NCBI GenBank assembly: GCA_036927565.1
Contig: JAYESD010000001.1
Location: 15,252,001-15,316,000 of the forward strand
DNA from: Tuctoria greenei
Taxonomy: Eukaryota > Streptophyta > Magnoliopsida > Poales > Poaceae
Direction: 5' to 3'
DNA: 64,000 nucleotides
Below, piece after piece: positions 32,028 to 41,772 of this stretch; positions within the stretch are counted from its first letter, which is position 1, and each line of letters opens with the position of its first letter. The translations under genes and the position numbers were made by a program. Below the pieces are notes generated by a model that was not told the origin of the DNA, ran no database searches, and saw nothing but the letters and a program-made list of their open reading frames with translations.

Positions 32028-35000
32028 TTTGTTTTTGCAGGCCTACTCCTCCGGTGGATCCAAATGGGTGCTAGACAGTGGATGCACCAACCACATGACC
32101 GGAGAAAGGAGGATGTTTGTGGAGTATGAAGTGAACCAGGACCCAAACGAAGGCATCTACTTTGGGGATAACAGTCAAGGAAGGGTCCTCGGTACCGGTA
32201 AAATTGCAATATCCTCTGAACATACTCTTTCGCACGTTTTACACGTTGAATCTTTAGATTATAACCTGCTGTCCATATCTCAGTTATGTGACAAAGGTTA
32301 TAATTGCCTGTTTACTAACGAGGGTGTGACCGTCTCAAGGAGAAGTGATGGTTCCATTGCATTCAAGGGTATGTTAAAGGGAAAGCTTTATCTTGTTGAC
32401 TTCAACAAGGATAAAGCCGAACTCGACACATGCTTGATTGCAAAAACCAACATGGGTTGGCTGTGGCATAGACGGCTAGCACATGTTGGTATGAGGAACC
32501 TTCAAAAACTCCTCAAGGGCGATCACATCCGAGGTTTGAAAGATGTTGTGTTTGAGAAAGACAGGCCTTGTAGCGCGTGCCAAGCAGGAAAGCAAGTTGG
32601 AGCACAACATCCCGCAAAGAACATCATGACCACGACAAGACCGCTCGAACTACTTCATATGGACCTCTTCGGTCCAATTGCTTACATAAGCATAGGCGGT
32701 AACAAATACGGTTTAGTCATTATTGATGATTTTTCCCGCTTCACTTGGGTGTTCTTTTTGCATGACAAGTCAGAAACACAAGGAACACTCAAGAAATTCT
32801 TCAAGCGAGCGCAAAACGAGTTCTCACTATCAATCAAGAGTATTCGGAGCGACAATGGAACGGAGTTCAAAAACATACAAGTGGAGGAGTACCTTGATGA
32901 GGAAGGAATCAAGCACGAATTCTCAGCGCCATACTCTCCACAACAAAACGGAGTTGCCGAAAGGAAGAATCGAACGCTCATAGAGATGGCAAGAACAATG
33001 CTCGATGAATACAAGACTTCGGATCGATTTTGGGCGGAAGCAATCAACACCGCCTGCCATGCCACAAATCGACTCTATCTTCATCGACTACTAAAGAAGA
33101 CCCCCTATGAGCTACTCACCGGTAACAAACCGAACATTTCATATTTTCGAGTTTTCGGTTCTCCTTGCTATATTTTGAACAAGAAGCCCAGGACCTCAAA
33201 GTTCGCTTCGAAGTCCGATGAAGGTTTCTTGCTTGGTTATGATTCGAACACTTACGCCTATCGTGTTTTCAACAAGGCCTTCGGACTTGTTGAAGTGGCA
33301 CGTGACGTAGTGTTCGATGAAACTAATGGCTCCCAAAAGGAGCAAGTTGATCAATGTGAATTAGGTAATGAGGAAGCCCCCTATCAAGCAATAAAGAGGA
33401 TGGCCCTAGGCGAAGTACGACCACAAGAGTCATCGACACAAATACAAGAGGAAAGTGAACCACAAGAGGAGATCAACAATCAAGGGGGAGCCTCGATACA
33501 AGATCAATCACAAGAATATGAACATGATCAACAAATCATTGAGGACAACAACTCAGGGGGAGAAGAAGATGATCACCAACATACGACCCCCCAAGTGTCA
33601 CACCCAAGAGTACACCAATGCATTCAAAGGGATCATCCAATCGACAACATCATCGGCGACATCCAAAAAGGAGTAACCACTAGATCTCGTATAGCAAATT
33701 TTTGTGAACATTACTCGTTTGTCTCCTTTTTGGAACCCCGCAGGACTGAGGATGCATTAAAGGATCCGGACTGGGTGGTGGCAATGCAAGAAGAGTTGAA
33801 CAATTTCAAGAGAAACGAGGTTTGGGAACTTGTGGAAAGACCCAATGCAAACATAGTCGGCACAAAGTGGGTCTTCCGCAACAAACAAGATGAACACGGG
33901 GTGGTGACAAGAAACAAGGCACGACTTGTGGCCAAAGGTTACTCACAAGTCGAAGGTTTGGATTTTGATGAGACCTTTGCTCCAGTAGCTAGGCTTGAAT
34001 CAATTAGAATATTACTTGCATATGCTACTCACCATGATTTCAAGCTGTACCAAATGGACGTAAAAAGCGCCTTCCTCAACGGACCGATCAAGGAAGAGGT
34101 GTACGTGGAGCAACCACCCGGATTTGAAGACGAAGAGTTCCCCGACCACGTGTATAAACTGCGTAAGGCTCTCTATGGCCTCAAACAAGCTCCTAGAGCT
34201 TGGTATGAGTGTCTTAGAGATTTTTTAATTGATAATGGCTTTCAAATTGGCAAAGTAGATTATACACTATTCACAAAAAATCTGAATAATGATCTTTTCA
34301 TTTGCCAAATCTATGTTGATGATATAATTTTTGGATCAACTAATCAATCTTTCTGTGAAGAGTTTAGTAAAATCATGACAGACAGATTTGAAATGTCAAT
34401 GATGGGAGAATTAAAGTACTTCTTGGGATTCCAAGTGCGGCAACAAAGGGAAGGAACGTTCATAAGCCAAACCAAGTACACACAGGACATCCTCAAGAAG
34501 TTTGGCATGGACAAGGCAAAGCCCATTAAGAATCCCATGGCAACGAATGGTCACTTGGATCTCAATGAAGATGGACCGAGCGTCGACCAAAAGGTATATC
34601 GCTCTATGATTGGATCTTTACTTTACTTATGTGCATCTAGGCCAGACATTATGTTGAGTGTATGTTTGTGTGCAAGATTTCAAGCCAACCCTAAGGAATG
34701 TCATTTGACAGCCGTAAAGAGAATCCTAAGATATTTAGTTCATACACCCAACCTTGGTCTTTGGTACCCAAAAGGTTCAAAATTCAATCTCATTGGGTAT
34801 TCCGATGCAGATTATGCCGGATGCAAAGTTGATAGAAAAAGCACTTCTGGCACTTGCCAATTCCTAGGAAGATCCTTAGTTTCTTGGTCATCCAAGAAAC
34901 AGAATTCCATTGCATTATCCACAGCCGAAGCGGAGTATGTTGCAGCCGGGAGTTGTTGTGCACAACTCCTTTGGATGCGACAAGCTCTAAGGGATTACGG

Positions 35001-35265
35001 TTACAATATGAACCGTATTCCTCTTCTTTGTGACAATGAGAGTGCCATTAAAATAGCCCACAATCCAGTTGAGCACTCTAGAACTAAACACATTGACATA
35101 AGACACCATTTCTTGAGAGACCATTCCATGAAAGGAGACATATCCATCTCTCATGTCAACACCCAAAAACAATTGGCCGACATATTCACCAAGCCACTTG
35201 ATGAAAAACGTTTTTGCGAACTCCGAAATGAGCTAAACATCCTTGATTCTCGGAGTGTGGCTTGA
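31894..35265 (+). CDS. pol: Sire-2 Pol polyprotein
   Basis: Open frame of 1123 codons, overlapping the gag end in another frame. Protease DSG near residue 61. GAG-pre-integrase zinc region (WHRRLAHVG...CSACQAGK). Integrase core Asp 257, Asp 320, Glu 356 (D,D35E). Reverse transcriptase with YGLKQAPRAWY and YVDD near residue 808. RNase H with DYAGCKVDRKSTSG, DNESAIKIA and HIDIRHHFLRD, ending DIFTKPLDE. No stop or frameshift is seen. The true start is uncertain: TTTGTTTTTGCAG ends at 32040, ten codons before WVLDSG, and resembles a splice acceptor. Frameshifting within the overlap is the alternative. Confidence 0.93.
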   Translation: MLVKCMLIMLGHAMGTQNPMCGCPNVLSLTSKDPSKLGYLKPRCNLFLQAYSSGGSKWVLDSGCTNHMTGERRMFVEYEVNQDPNEGIYFGDNSQGRVLGTGKIAISSEHTLSHVLHVESLDYNLLSISQLCDKGYNCLFTNEGVTVSRRSDGSIAFKGMLKGKLYLVDFNKDKAELDTCLIAKTNMGWLWHRRLAHVGMRNLQKLLKGDHIRGLKDVVFEKDRPCSACQAGKQVGAQHPAKNIMTTTRPLELLHMDLFGPIAYISIGGNKYGLVIIDDFSRFTWVFFLHDKSETQGTLKKFFKRAQNEFSLSIKSIRSDNGTEFKNIQVEEYLDEEGIKHEFSAPYSPQQNGVAERKNRTLIEMARTMLDEYKTSDRFWAEAINTACHATNRLYLHRLLKKTPYELLTGNKPNISYFRVFGSPCYILNKKPRTSKFASKSDEGFLLGYDSNTYAYRVFNKAFGLVEVARDVVFDETNGSQKEQVDQCELGNEEAPYQAIKRMALGEVRPQESSTQIQEESEPQEEINNQGGASIQDQSQEYEHDQQIIEDNNSGGEEDDHQHTTPQVSHPRVHQCIQRDHPIDNIIGDIQKGVTTRSRIANFCEHYSFVSFLEPRRTEDALKDPDWVVAMQEELNNFKRNEVWELVERPNANIVGTKWVFRNKQDEHGVVTRNKARLVAKGYSQVEGLDFDETFAPVARLESIRILLAYATHHDFKLYQMDVKSAFLNGPIKEEVYVEQPPGFEDEEFPDHVYKLRKALYGLKQAPRAWYECLRDFLIDNGFQIGKVDYTLFTKNLNNDLFICQIYVDDIIFGSTNQSFCEEFSKIMTDRFEMSMMGELKYFLGFQVRQQREGTFISQTKYTQDILKKFGMDKAKPIKNPMATNGHLDLNEDGPSVDQKVYRSMIGSLLYLCASRPDIMLSVCLCARFQANPKECHLTAVKRILRYLVHTPNLGLWYPKGSKFNLIGYSDADYAGCKVDRKSTSGTCQFLGRSLVSWSSKKQNSIALSTAEAEYVAAGSCCAQLLWMRQALRDYGYNMNRIPLLCDNESAIKIAHNPVEHSRTKHIDIRHHFLRDHSMKGDISISHVNTQKQLADIFTKPLDEKRFCELRNELNILDSRSVA

Positions 35266-35509
35266 AAATTTGCATACCTGTATGATTGCTTCAAAATATT
35301 GATTGAATTGTGAAAATTTTTCCTCCCCATTTTTCTCTCGAAAAACTATGTCAATTATTAGATCTTGATGAATTTTTGATCATAGTATGATTGTTGTTTG
35401 CTTACTGATCAAATTCATCAGGATTATTTGAATTGTTTTGCCTCTCTACCCTCAATTATTGGACCTTCAAATATATATGAATGGGCTATGCATTCTCTCC
35501 TGGTGACCA

Positions 35510-35661
35510 CGGACAAGTCCATGGTTACCCGGACTAGTCCGCCCTTGCAGACTAGTCCGCAGTGTGCCGGTTAGGCCGGACTAGTCCGACAGACCACGGA
35601 CTAGTCCGATTTAGGCTTCTGGAGGACTTCGGACTAGTCCGGTCATGTCCGGACTTGTCCG
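35510..35661 (+). repeat. Internal palindrome cluster 1, Sire-2
   Basis: Sites start at 35510, 35530, 35548, 35577, 35597, 35630 and 35650, so the steps are 20, 18, 29, 20, 33 and 20 bp. Same words and same two-turn/three-turn spacing as the LTR array, but outside the LTR. Confidence 0.9.
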
Positions 35662-36059
35662 ATTTTTCGTGTCCATAACCCTAGCCGCCACCAAACCCTA
35701 ATCTCTTCACCCCACACTCTCCTCCAAGCTTTCTCTCTCTTGCGCTCGAGCTCCCAAGGTGAATCCTTGATTCCTCCGTCGAAAAGCCTCAAACTTGGGC
35801 GGAGATTAAGCTTGAAGACTCGGGGATTGAAGTTAGCGGACAAGTCCGGCCTCCAACCCCCACATTTTCAAGCTTCCTTGGATTTCTTGGTAAATTTTCC
35901 TCAAACCCTAAGAAATCTCAAATTTCTTCATTGCTTATCGTTTGGCCTAGCATTCTTCACTAGTTGCATGTCCAGTTGATGTACTATGTGTATGCTAGAC
36001 TAGCTATCTCATTAGGGATCAATTTTTATCCAGTTTGTCAGGTTTTTGCTGATGAACAC

Positions 36060-36133
36060 CGGACTAGTCCGGTCCAGGTACGGACAAGTCCGGTCCCCCG
36101 GACTAGTCCGTGCCTGAGCACCGGACAAGTCCG
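36060..36133 (+). repeat. Internal palindrome cluster 2, Sire-2
   Basis: Sites at 36060, 36081, 36099 and 36122 (steps 21, 18, 23), about 115 bp upstream of the third ORF. Confidence 0.88.
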
Positions 36134-36246
36134 TTGTTTCTGAACCAAAACCTAATTCTTTAATTCCCTATTGCCTTCCATTGCCATCTTACCTCACAAA
36201 TACCTTGTATAACTTGTCTTTTCTCTTGATCACTCATTCTCAGATC

Positions 36247-37809
36247 ATGTCGAGCTCCGACAATGAAATCTCCGATTTCGAGGCCGAGTTGGACCACGAG
36301 GTGGCACCTCAGCCCTCGACGGGTCTTGGCAAGAAACGCCAAGAGAGACCCTCCGAGCCTGCTCCCTCACCTCCTCAGGTTCGGAGGAAGGTGTGTGTCA
36401 AGAAGGCCGCCTCCAAGGCTGCTCCTCAGTCAAGTGGCCCTCGCCAAGCTAAAGGGAAGGGCAAGGGGGTTGCCACAGGGCCTGTTGGGCCCCTAAAGCT
36501 GCATACTCCCAGAGAAGGGGTCCGGGACCCCAATGAGGAGAGATTCAATGGCAAGGGCAGTGATGTGGCCATGAAGCTGAGAAGTGTGGATTACTATGCA
36601 AGGCCCAAGCAAGCAGCAGATGGCAGATTTTGGTCAAACTTCCATGCTGACTTCTACAAGCTTGTCTACTTGCCGATGAAGACCCCGGTGGTGCGCAGTC
36701 AATGGATTGACTGGGCCCACCTTGAGAAGAGGAAATGTGCAGCTTTTGATGAAGTGATACAAGCTGCAGAGAGACATGGGCTGAAGGATTTGCTTGCCTT
36801 CAGATATAATTGGAATGATGAAGTGATTGCACAATTCTATGCAACGTGCCACTTCTCAGGTGAAGACGAAGAAAGTGTGACTTGGATGACTCATGGATCC
36901 AAGTATTCCATCACTCAAGAAGAATTTGCCCGCCTGCTGCATCTTGACTCTGAGGGAGATGACCACCTCATTATCCACAACATTGGAGTCATTGAGAGGG
37001 ATGGAATGCAATTCATGTATGAGCCCTCCTCCAAGTTTGTCCCCCCCTCCACAAAGAACATGAAGCCGTTCTTTGTGGTCCTCAACAGAGTCCTCAGGAA
37101 GACTATTGCTCCCAAGGATGGTGATGCAGGGAGTGTGCAAGGCTACCTCCGGACCCTGATGAAGGTCATCAGCAAGAAAAGGCAATTTGATGTTGCAGAC
37201 TATATCTGGAATGATATGGTCAATATCTCAAGTACCACCAACCGATCCTGTGGCTATGCCCCTTACTTGATGTTCATGATTGAGAAGGTCACAGGAATCG
37301 AGTTTGTGAAGGATGTGGAGCACACTCCACTGAGGCCTCAGAAGCCTCAGTCCGTGAGTGTCCAGGCTGCTCCATCGCCGGCCTCAAGCCCCGAGGTGCC
37401 GGCAAGGCAAGGAGAAGCTGCTAGGGCTACTCCTCCCTCCAGGGAAGCCCCTCAGAAAGGATCCGCCAGTGGGATCCTCAAGTACTTGGCTGCAATCTTC
37501 TCCTCCTGCAAGAAAACTGAAGTGAAGCTTCACAAGCTAAATCAGAAGAGGAAGGAGGACATGAGATACATAAAAGCAAATGTGAAGCAGCTGAGTGAGA
37601 AGCTGGAGATCAATCCAATTGGATCTCCAGTACTTTCTGAAGATTCTGATCCAAACATCACCGAGCTTAGCCCCTTGACTCCTTCCGAGCTTGCCTATTT
37701 TGGCATTGGGGGCTCGAGCAGCTCCGCTCCTCCTCCTACCTCCCAACCTCGTCAAGCCGAAAGCGATGAAGATGATGAAGACGACGAGAGGACCGACAGC
37801 AAAGAGTGA
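36247..37809 (+). CDS. Sire-2 third ORF protein (520 aa, 'env-like' position)
   Basis: ATG at 36247, right after an acceptor-like CAG. The N-terminus is disordered, Pro/Lys-rich and basic (about 1-100). A folded middle follows (about 130-360) with FWSNFHADFYKLVYLPM, VTWMTHGSKYSITQEEFARL and YAPYLMFMIEKVTG. Then come a Pro/Ser linker, a short coiled coil (LHKLNQKRKEDMRYIK) and an acidic tail rich in Asp/Glu. The middle recalls the 'putative plant transposon protein' family (PF20167); this is from memory, not a search. I see no signal peptide or membrane helix in the 520-aa form, so a true envelope role is doubtful. The basic tail and folded core would fit nucleic-acid or particle binding. Confidence 0.7.
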   Translation: MSSSDNEISDFEAELDHEVAPQPSTGLGKKRQERPSEPAPSPPQVRRKVCVKKAASKAAPQSSGPRQAKGKGKGVATGPVGPLKLHTPREGVRDPNEERFNGKGSDVAMKLRSVDYYARPKQAADGRFWSNFHADFYKLVYLPMKTPVVRSQWIDWAHLEKRKCAAFDEVIQAAERHGLKDLLAFRYNWNDEVIAQFYATCHFSGEDEESVTWMTHGSKYSITQEEFARLLHLDSEGDDHLIIHNIGVIERDGMQFMYEPSSKFVPPSTKNMKPFFVVLNRVLRKTIAPKDGDAGSVQGYLRTLMKVISKKRQFDVADYIWNDMVNISSTTNRSCGYAPYLMFMIEKVTGIEFVKDVEHTPLRPQKPQSVSVQAAPSPASSPEVPARQGEAARATPPSREAPQKGSASGILKYLAAIFSSCKKTEVKLHKLNQKRKEDMRYIKANVKQLSEKLEINPIGSPVLSEDSDPNITELSPLTPSELAYFGIGGSSSSAPPPTSQPRQAESDEDDEDDERTDSKE

Positions 37810-37837
37810 AGCCCTAGGATCTTCCTCTCTCTCTCTT

Positions 37838-38265
37838 TTTGGTGTCTTGATGCCAAAGGGGGAGAGATTGAGGGGGAGCCTCTAGTCTAAGCTTTAGCTG
37901 AATAGGTTGCGAGGAGAGAGCTCTCCATGTTTTTATTGTGATTGTATTTGCTTAACTCTCTTTTCATATCATGTTTGGTCCTGTGATGAATTGCTCAATT
38001 AATTTGTAAGTGTGTGTTGAAATCTGAGGTTTTGCTCCTGAAGTGCCATATTCACTTGATATTAGTTGGTAAATGAAAATTCTGTCATTCTTAATGCAAT
38101 CATGCTCTTAGTATGCATCCCACCATAAAGAATGCACATATGAATAATTACCTTGTTGCCTGATGCATTTTTGAGTCATATGTGCATACTTTATGAAAAT
38201 CTCATTTTATACCTCATTTTGTGAAATCTCAATTGGTTGTCATCAATCACCAAAAAGGGGGAGAT
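37838..38265 (+). other. Multiple polypurine tracts, Sire-2
   Basis: GATGCCAAAGGGGGAGAGATT, GAGGGGGAGCC and the final CAAAAAGGGGGAGAT, which ends at 38265, the base before the 3' LTR. Arrangement as in Sire-1. Confidence 0.85.
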
Positions 38266-39827
38266 TGAAAGTGCATCTAGGACTCCCTTGTGGGTTTTGG
38301 ATGATTTATGACAAGCAATTGGGATCCTAATCCGTTTGTTGAGATGAATGCAGGAAAATGATTGAAAATGAGTAAAATGCCAAAAAAGTGGGAAATTAAG
38401 AAGGAGAATGAATTTGAGCTCAAGAAGAAGAAATTAGTAGATTAGTATGTATGGAGTGTGTTAAGGAAACACACCCAAGAGCTCAATCTCACTTTATCAC
38501 ACACACACAATGCACAAAACCATACAGGACCGGACTAGTCCGATATCAAACGGACTAGTCCGATATCACATTCTGCACAAGATCGGACAAGTCCGGTCCC
38601 CACCGGACTAGTCCGATATCTTTCTGTTCCACTTCGGACTAGTCCTCCCCAGTGCGGACTAGTCCTCAACACAATGCACAAGTCACTAGATCGGACAAGT
38701 CCGGTCACTACCGGACTAGTCCGATTCCCTTTCTGATCCACTTCGGACAAGTCCGGTGACCACACGGACTAGTCCGATTTACACTCTGTTCTAAATCGGA
38801 CAAGTCCTCCAAGTGCGGACTTGTCGTTCAAAACACTTAGGGTTTCACAGGTCCGGACAAGTCCGATGTCAACCGGACAAGTCCGAAGATTTCCAGCAAC
38901 GAAATCGGACAAGTCCGTTTTTCAATCGGACTAGTCCGATATTCCTGGACACTTAGGGTTTGTTTCACACAGCACACCGGACTAGTCCGGTCTCCACCAC
39001 GGACTAGTCCGATCTTTCTAAACCCTAACGGTAATGTCTAGAAACCCCATATAAATAGAGGTGGATGGCCCACTTTTAAACTCTCTCGAACCCTAGCGCC
39101 GTCACACCTCCCAAGAGACTCAAAAACCATCTCTCTCCACGAAGTTGAGTGCAAAATCGATCAATCCTTTGAAGATCACTTGTAGATCATTGGAGAGGCA
39201 CTTTGCACACGATTGAGCTCTTGGTTTGAATCTCTAACACACTCTTGCATCTCAATTTGTATATTTCGAAGTGTGTTATTGGTGTTTTTTGAAACTTGTA
39301 ATCAAGGGAGCTCTCAACTTGTGAGATCGCCCCTTCAACTTGGTGATTTACCCCTGTGTGATTAGTGGAAGAGGATTGGCCTTCGTGGCGATCCGACGAG
39401 GGAAGGGTTGGTAAAGACCCGGTCCTTTTGTGGGCTCCTCAACGTGGACGTAGGCTGCCTTCGTGGTAACCGAACCACGGGATAAATCTTGTGTCTTGTT
39501 CGTTTGTGTTCATCATTCTAGTTGATCAACATTATCTAGGGTTTGATTCATTTTGTTGAATTGAAGTTAAATAGTGAACAAGAATCATACTTGCAATAAA
39601 ACTCAACATACAACTATTGAACTGTCATTATAGTTTATATTTCCGCTGCAAACGACAACGAAACAATCAAATTGACCTAACTTGATCAACCTAGCCCGTG
39701 AAATCCGGACTAGTCCGCACTTTACCGGACTAGTCCGATATATCTGGATTTGACCTTTTTGTTGAAGTGCTACAGGAACCGAGAAATTCAAGAAGGCCTA
39801 TTCACCCCCCCTCTAGGCCTACATTCA
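38266..39827 (+). repeat. Sire-2 3' LTR
   Basis: Near-identical copy of the 5' LTR. Its palindrome array is at about 38531-39011, with the 28336-type site intact here. Confidence 0.97.
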
Positions 39828-39832
39828 GTAGC

Positions 39833-40812
39833 GTCGTCAGGTGTTTCTTGAGCTCCTGGAAGGACGCTTCAGCTTCCTCAGTCCACTGAAAGGGGCCTGA
39901 CTTACGCAGAATCTTGAAGAAGGGCAGGGCTCGCTCAGCCAGTCTTGAGATGAACCGACTGAGGGCTGCCAAACATCCTGCAAGCTTCTGCACGTCCTTG
40001 ATGTGGGCCGGCGGCCGCATCAGCTCTATCGCCTTGGTCTTCTCTAGGTTCGCTTCGATCCCTCAGTGCGATACCAAGAAACCAAGGAGCTTCCCTGCGG
40101 AGACCCCAAAGACACACTTGTGGGGGTTCAGCATCGTGCGTGTCGTTCGCAGCTTGCTGAAGACTCTGGTTAGGTTGTCTAATAGGGATGTGCTGTCCCT
40201 GATTTTTACCACGATGTCGTCGACATACACTTCTACCAGATCTCTAATGAGGTCCCCGAATGTCTTATGCATTGCACGTACAAAGGTGGGGAGAGCATTT
40301 TTGAGACCATAAGGCATGGAGACATAACAATACAAGCCGTCTACTGTTATGAAAGCAGTGTGCTCCTCATCTTCCCTAGACATAGGTATTTGGTGAAAAC
40401 CGGAATACGCATCTAGGAAACACAGAAGGTCACAACCTGATTTTGAGTTTACTATTTGATCTATCCTAGGAAGAGGGAATGGATCCTTGGGACATGCCTT
40501 ATTGAGATTGGTGTAGTCGATGCACATCCGGAGCTCCCCGCCAGCCTTAGGAACGACAACAGGGTTGGCCAACCACCGTGGGTGGTGAACCTCCCGGATG
40601 AAACCAGCATCGAGCAACTTCTTGATTTCTTCACGGATGAAGTTCTGCCGCTCGATGGACTATTTCTTGGGCCTCTGCTGTACCGGCCGGGCGTCGGGGT
40701 AGATCTTCAGATGGTGCTCAATCACCTCCCTGGGGATCCCGGGCATCTGTGATGGTTGCCATGCAAACACATCAACGTTGTCCCGGAGGAAGGTGATGAG
40801 CGTGCACTCCTA
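39833..40812 (-). pseudogene. pol: Tat-A reverse transcriptase, interrupted
   Basis: Gypsy RT: KLLDAGFIREVHHPRWLANP, MCIDYTNLNKACPKDPFPLP, MPYGLKNALPTFVRAMHKTF and YVDDIVVK. In-frame stops lie near 40812, 40664 and 40062. Sire-2 breaks it at 39828-39832, just after ELKKHLTTL, where the RNase H part begins; the remainder is at 27997 and lower. Confidence 0.9.
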
Positions 40813-41772
40813 TTTGCTGTCCAGGTTCCCCGCGATTCGGGTCGTCTGGGCAGCCTCAGGGCCAATCTTGACGACCTTCACAGGGACGTCGTCGTCGTTG
40901 GCGGGTTGCACACGAGGTGCAGCAATGGAGGCTCGCTGCGCCGGGCCTTGCTCTGGCCGACTCTCCATCGAGCCTCCTGGGACCGGAGTCCTCCCCGCTG
41001 CAAGTGCTTGGAACTGCTCCAAGGCTGACACTGCGGCTGAGCGGTCCCCTCTGATCCTGAGGACACCATAAGGCGTCGGCATCTTCAGGACGAGGTAGCC
41101 GTAGTGGGCTACAGCCATGAACCTGTAGAGGGCTGGCCTCCCGATGATCGCGTTGAAGGGGAGGTCGACGTCTGCCACGTCGCATAAAACACTCTCCGTA
41201 CGGTAGTTCTCCGGGGTCCCGAAGGTCACCGGGAGGTGTATGTTACCATATGGGAGGATTTGCCCAGGTCTGACACCCGAGAAAGGGCTCGAGGGTGTGA
41301 GTTGGGACATCGGCAGCTGCAGCTTCCGGAAAGCTGCAGTGGAGATGAGGTGGAGGCCCGCTCCTCCATCTATCAATACGTGAAAGACCTTCACGATGGC
41401 GATGGTCGGGGACACCAGCAGCGGGAGCACTCCTTCCCCTGCCATGTTCTTCGGGCAGTCCGAAGCGTCGAAGCTGATCGTCGTGCTCATCCACTTGTGG
41501 TGGGGAGCCGGACTTGGGGCGGGGGCCACTGCGGCCACTGCCCGACGCACGGTTTTCACTGTGTTTCGGGACGTGGGGTCGGTGGCTCCCCCGTAGATGA
41601 CATGGAGGGTCTTGCGGCGCTCCTTATCACTGCTGGAGTCGGAGTTGCCACCCTCGAAGACGGCTTTGACCGCCCGCTGGGGTTCCTGGAACCCCATCTC
41701 GCTGTCATCCTCTTTCTCAGGATCAGCCTTCTGCTTGCCCTCCCTCTGGCGGGGGGGGGGGGGGGGGTGCAC
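40810..41772 (-). pseudogene. pol: Tat-A protease region
   Basis: Open frame that begins in the C/G run at 41751-41767 and ends at a stop near 40810. The middle part, IVKVFHVLIDGGAGLHLIS, is the retropepsin site with DGGA where an active enzyme usually has D[ST]GA. NAIIGRPALYRF is the conserved later motif. In the same frame as RT but in a different frame from gag. Confidence 0.82.

Larger units (their letters stand above)
35266..36246 (+). other. Sire-2 spacer between pol and third ORF
   Basis: Non-coding. Two palindrome clusters are listed separately. A pyrimidine-rich stretch ends in ATTCTCAG at 36243, three bases before the third ORF's ATG, and resembles a splice acceptor; CCCAAGGTGAATCC near 35756 could be a donor. 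Confidence 0.6.
27998..39827 (+). mobile_element. Sire-2: young, apparently intact Copia Sirevirus
   Basis: LTRs 27998-29560 and 38266-39827 differ, by eye, at only a substitution near 28339 and a short C-run difference near the end. The 5-bp duplication gtagc is perfect (27993-27997, 39828-39832). Primer site, gag, pol, third ORF and multiple polypurine tracts are all present and open. It is inserted in the Tat-A RT. At the usual grass LTR rate (1.3e-8 per site per year) this implies insertion within roughly the last 0.1 My. A further copy of the family starts at 63960. Confidence 0.96.
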
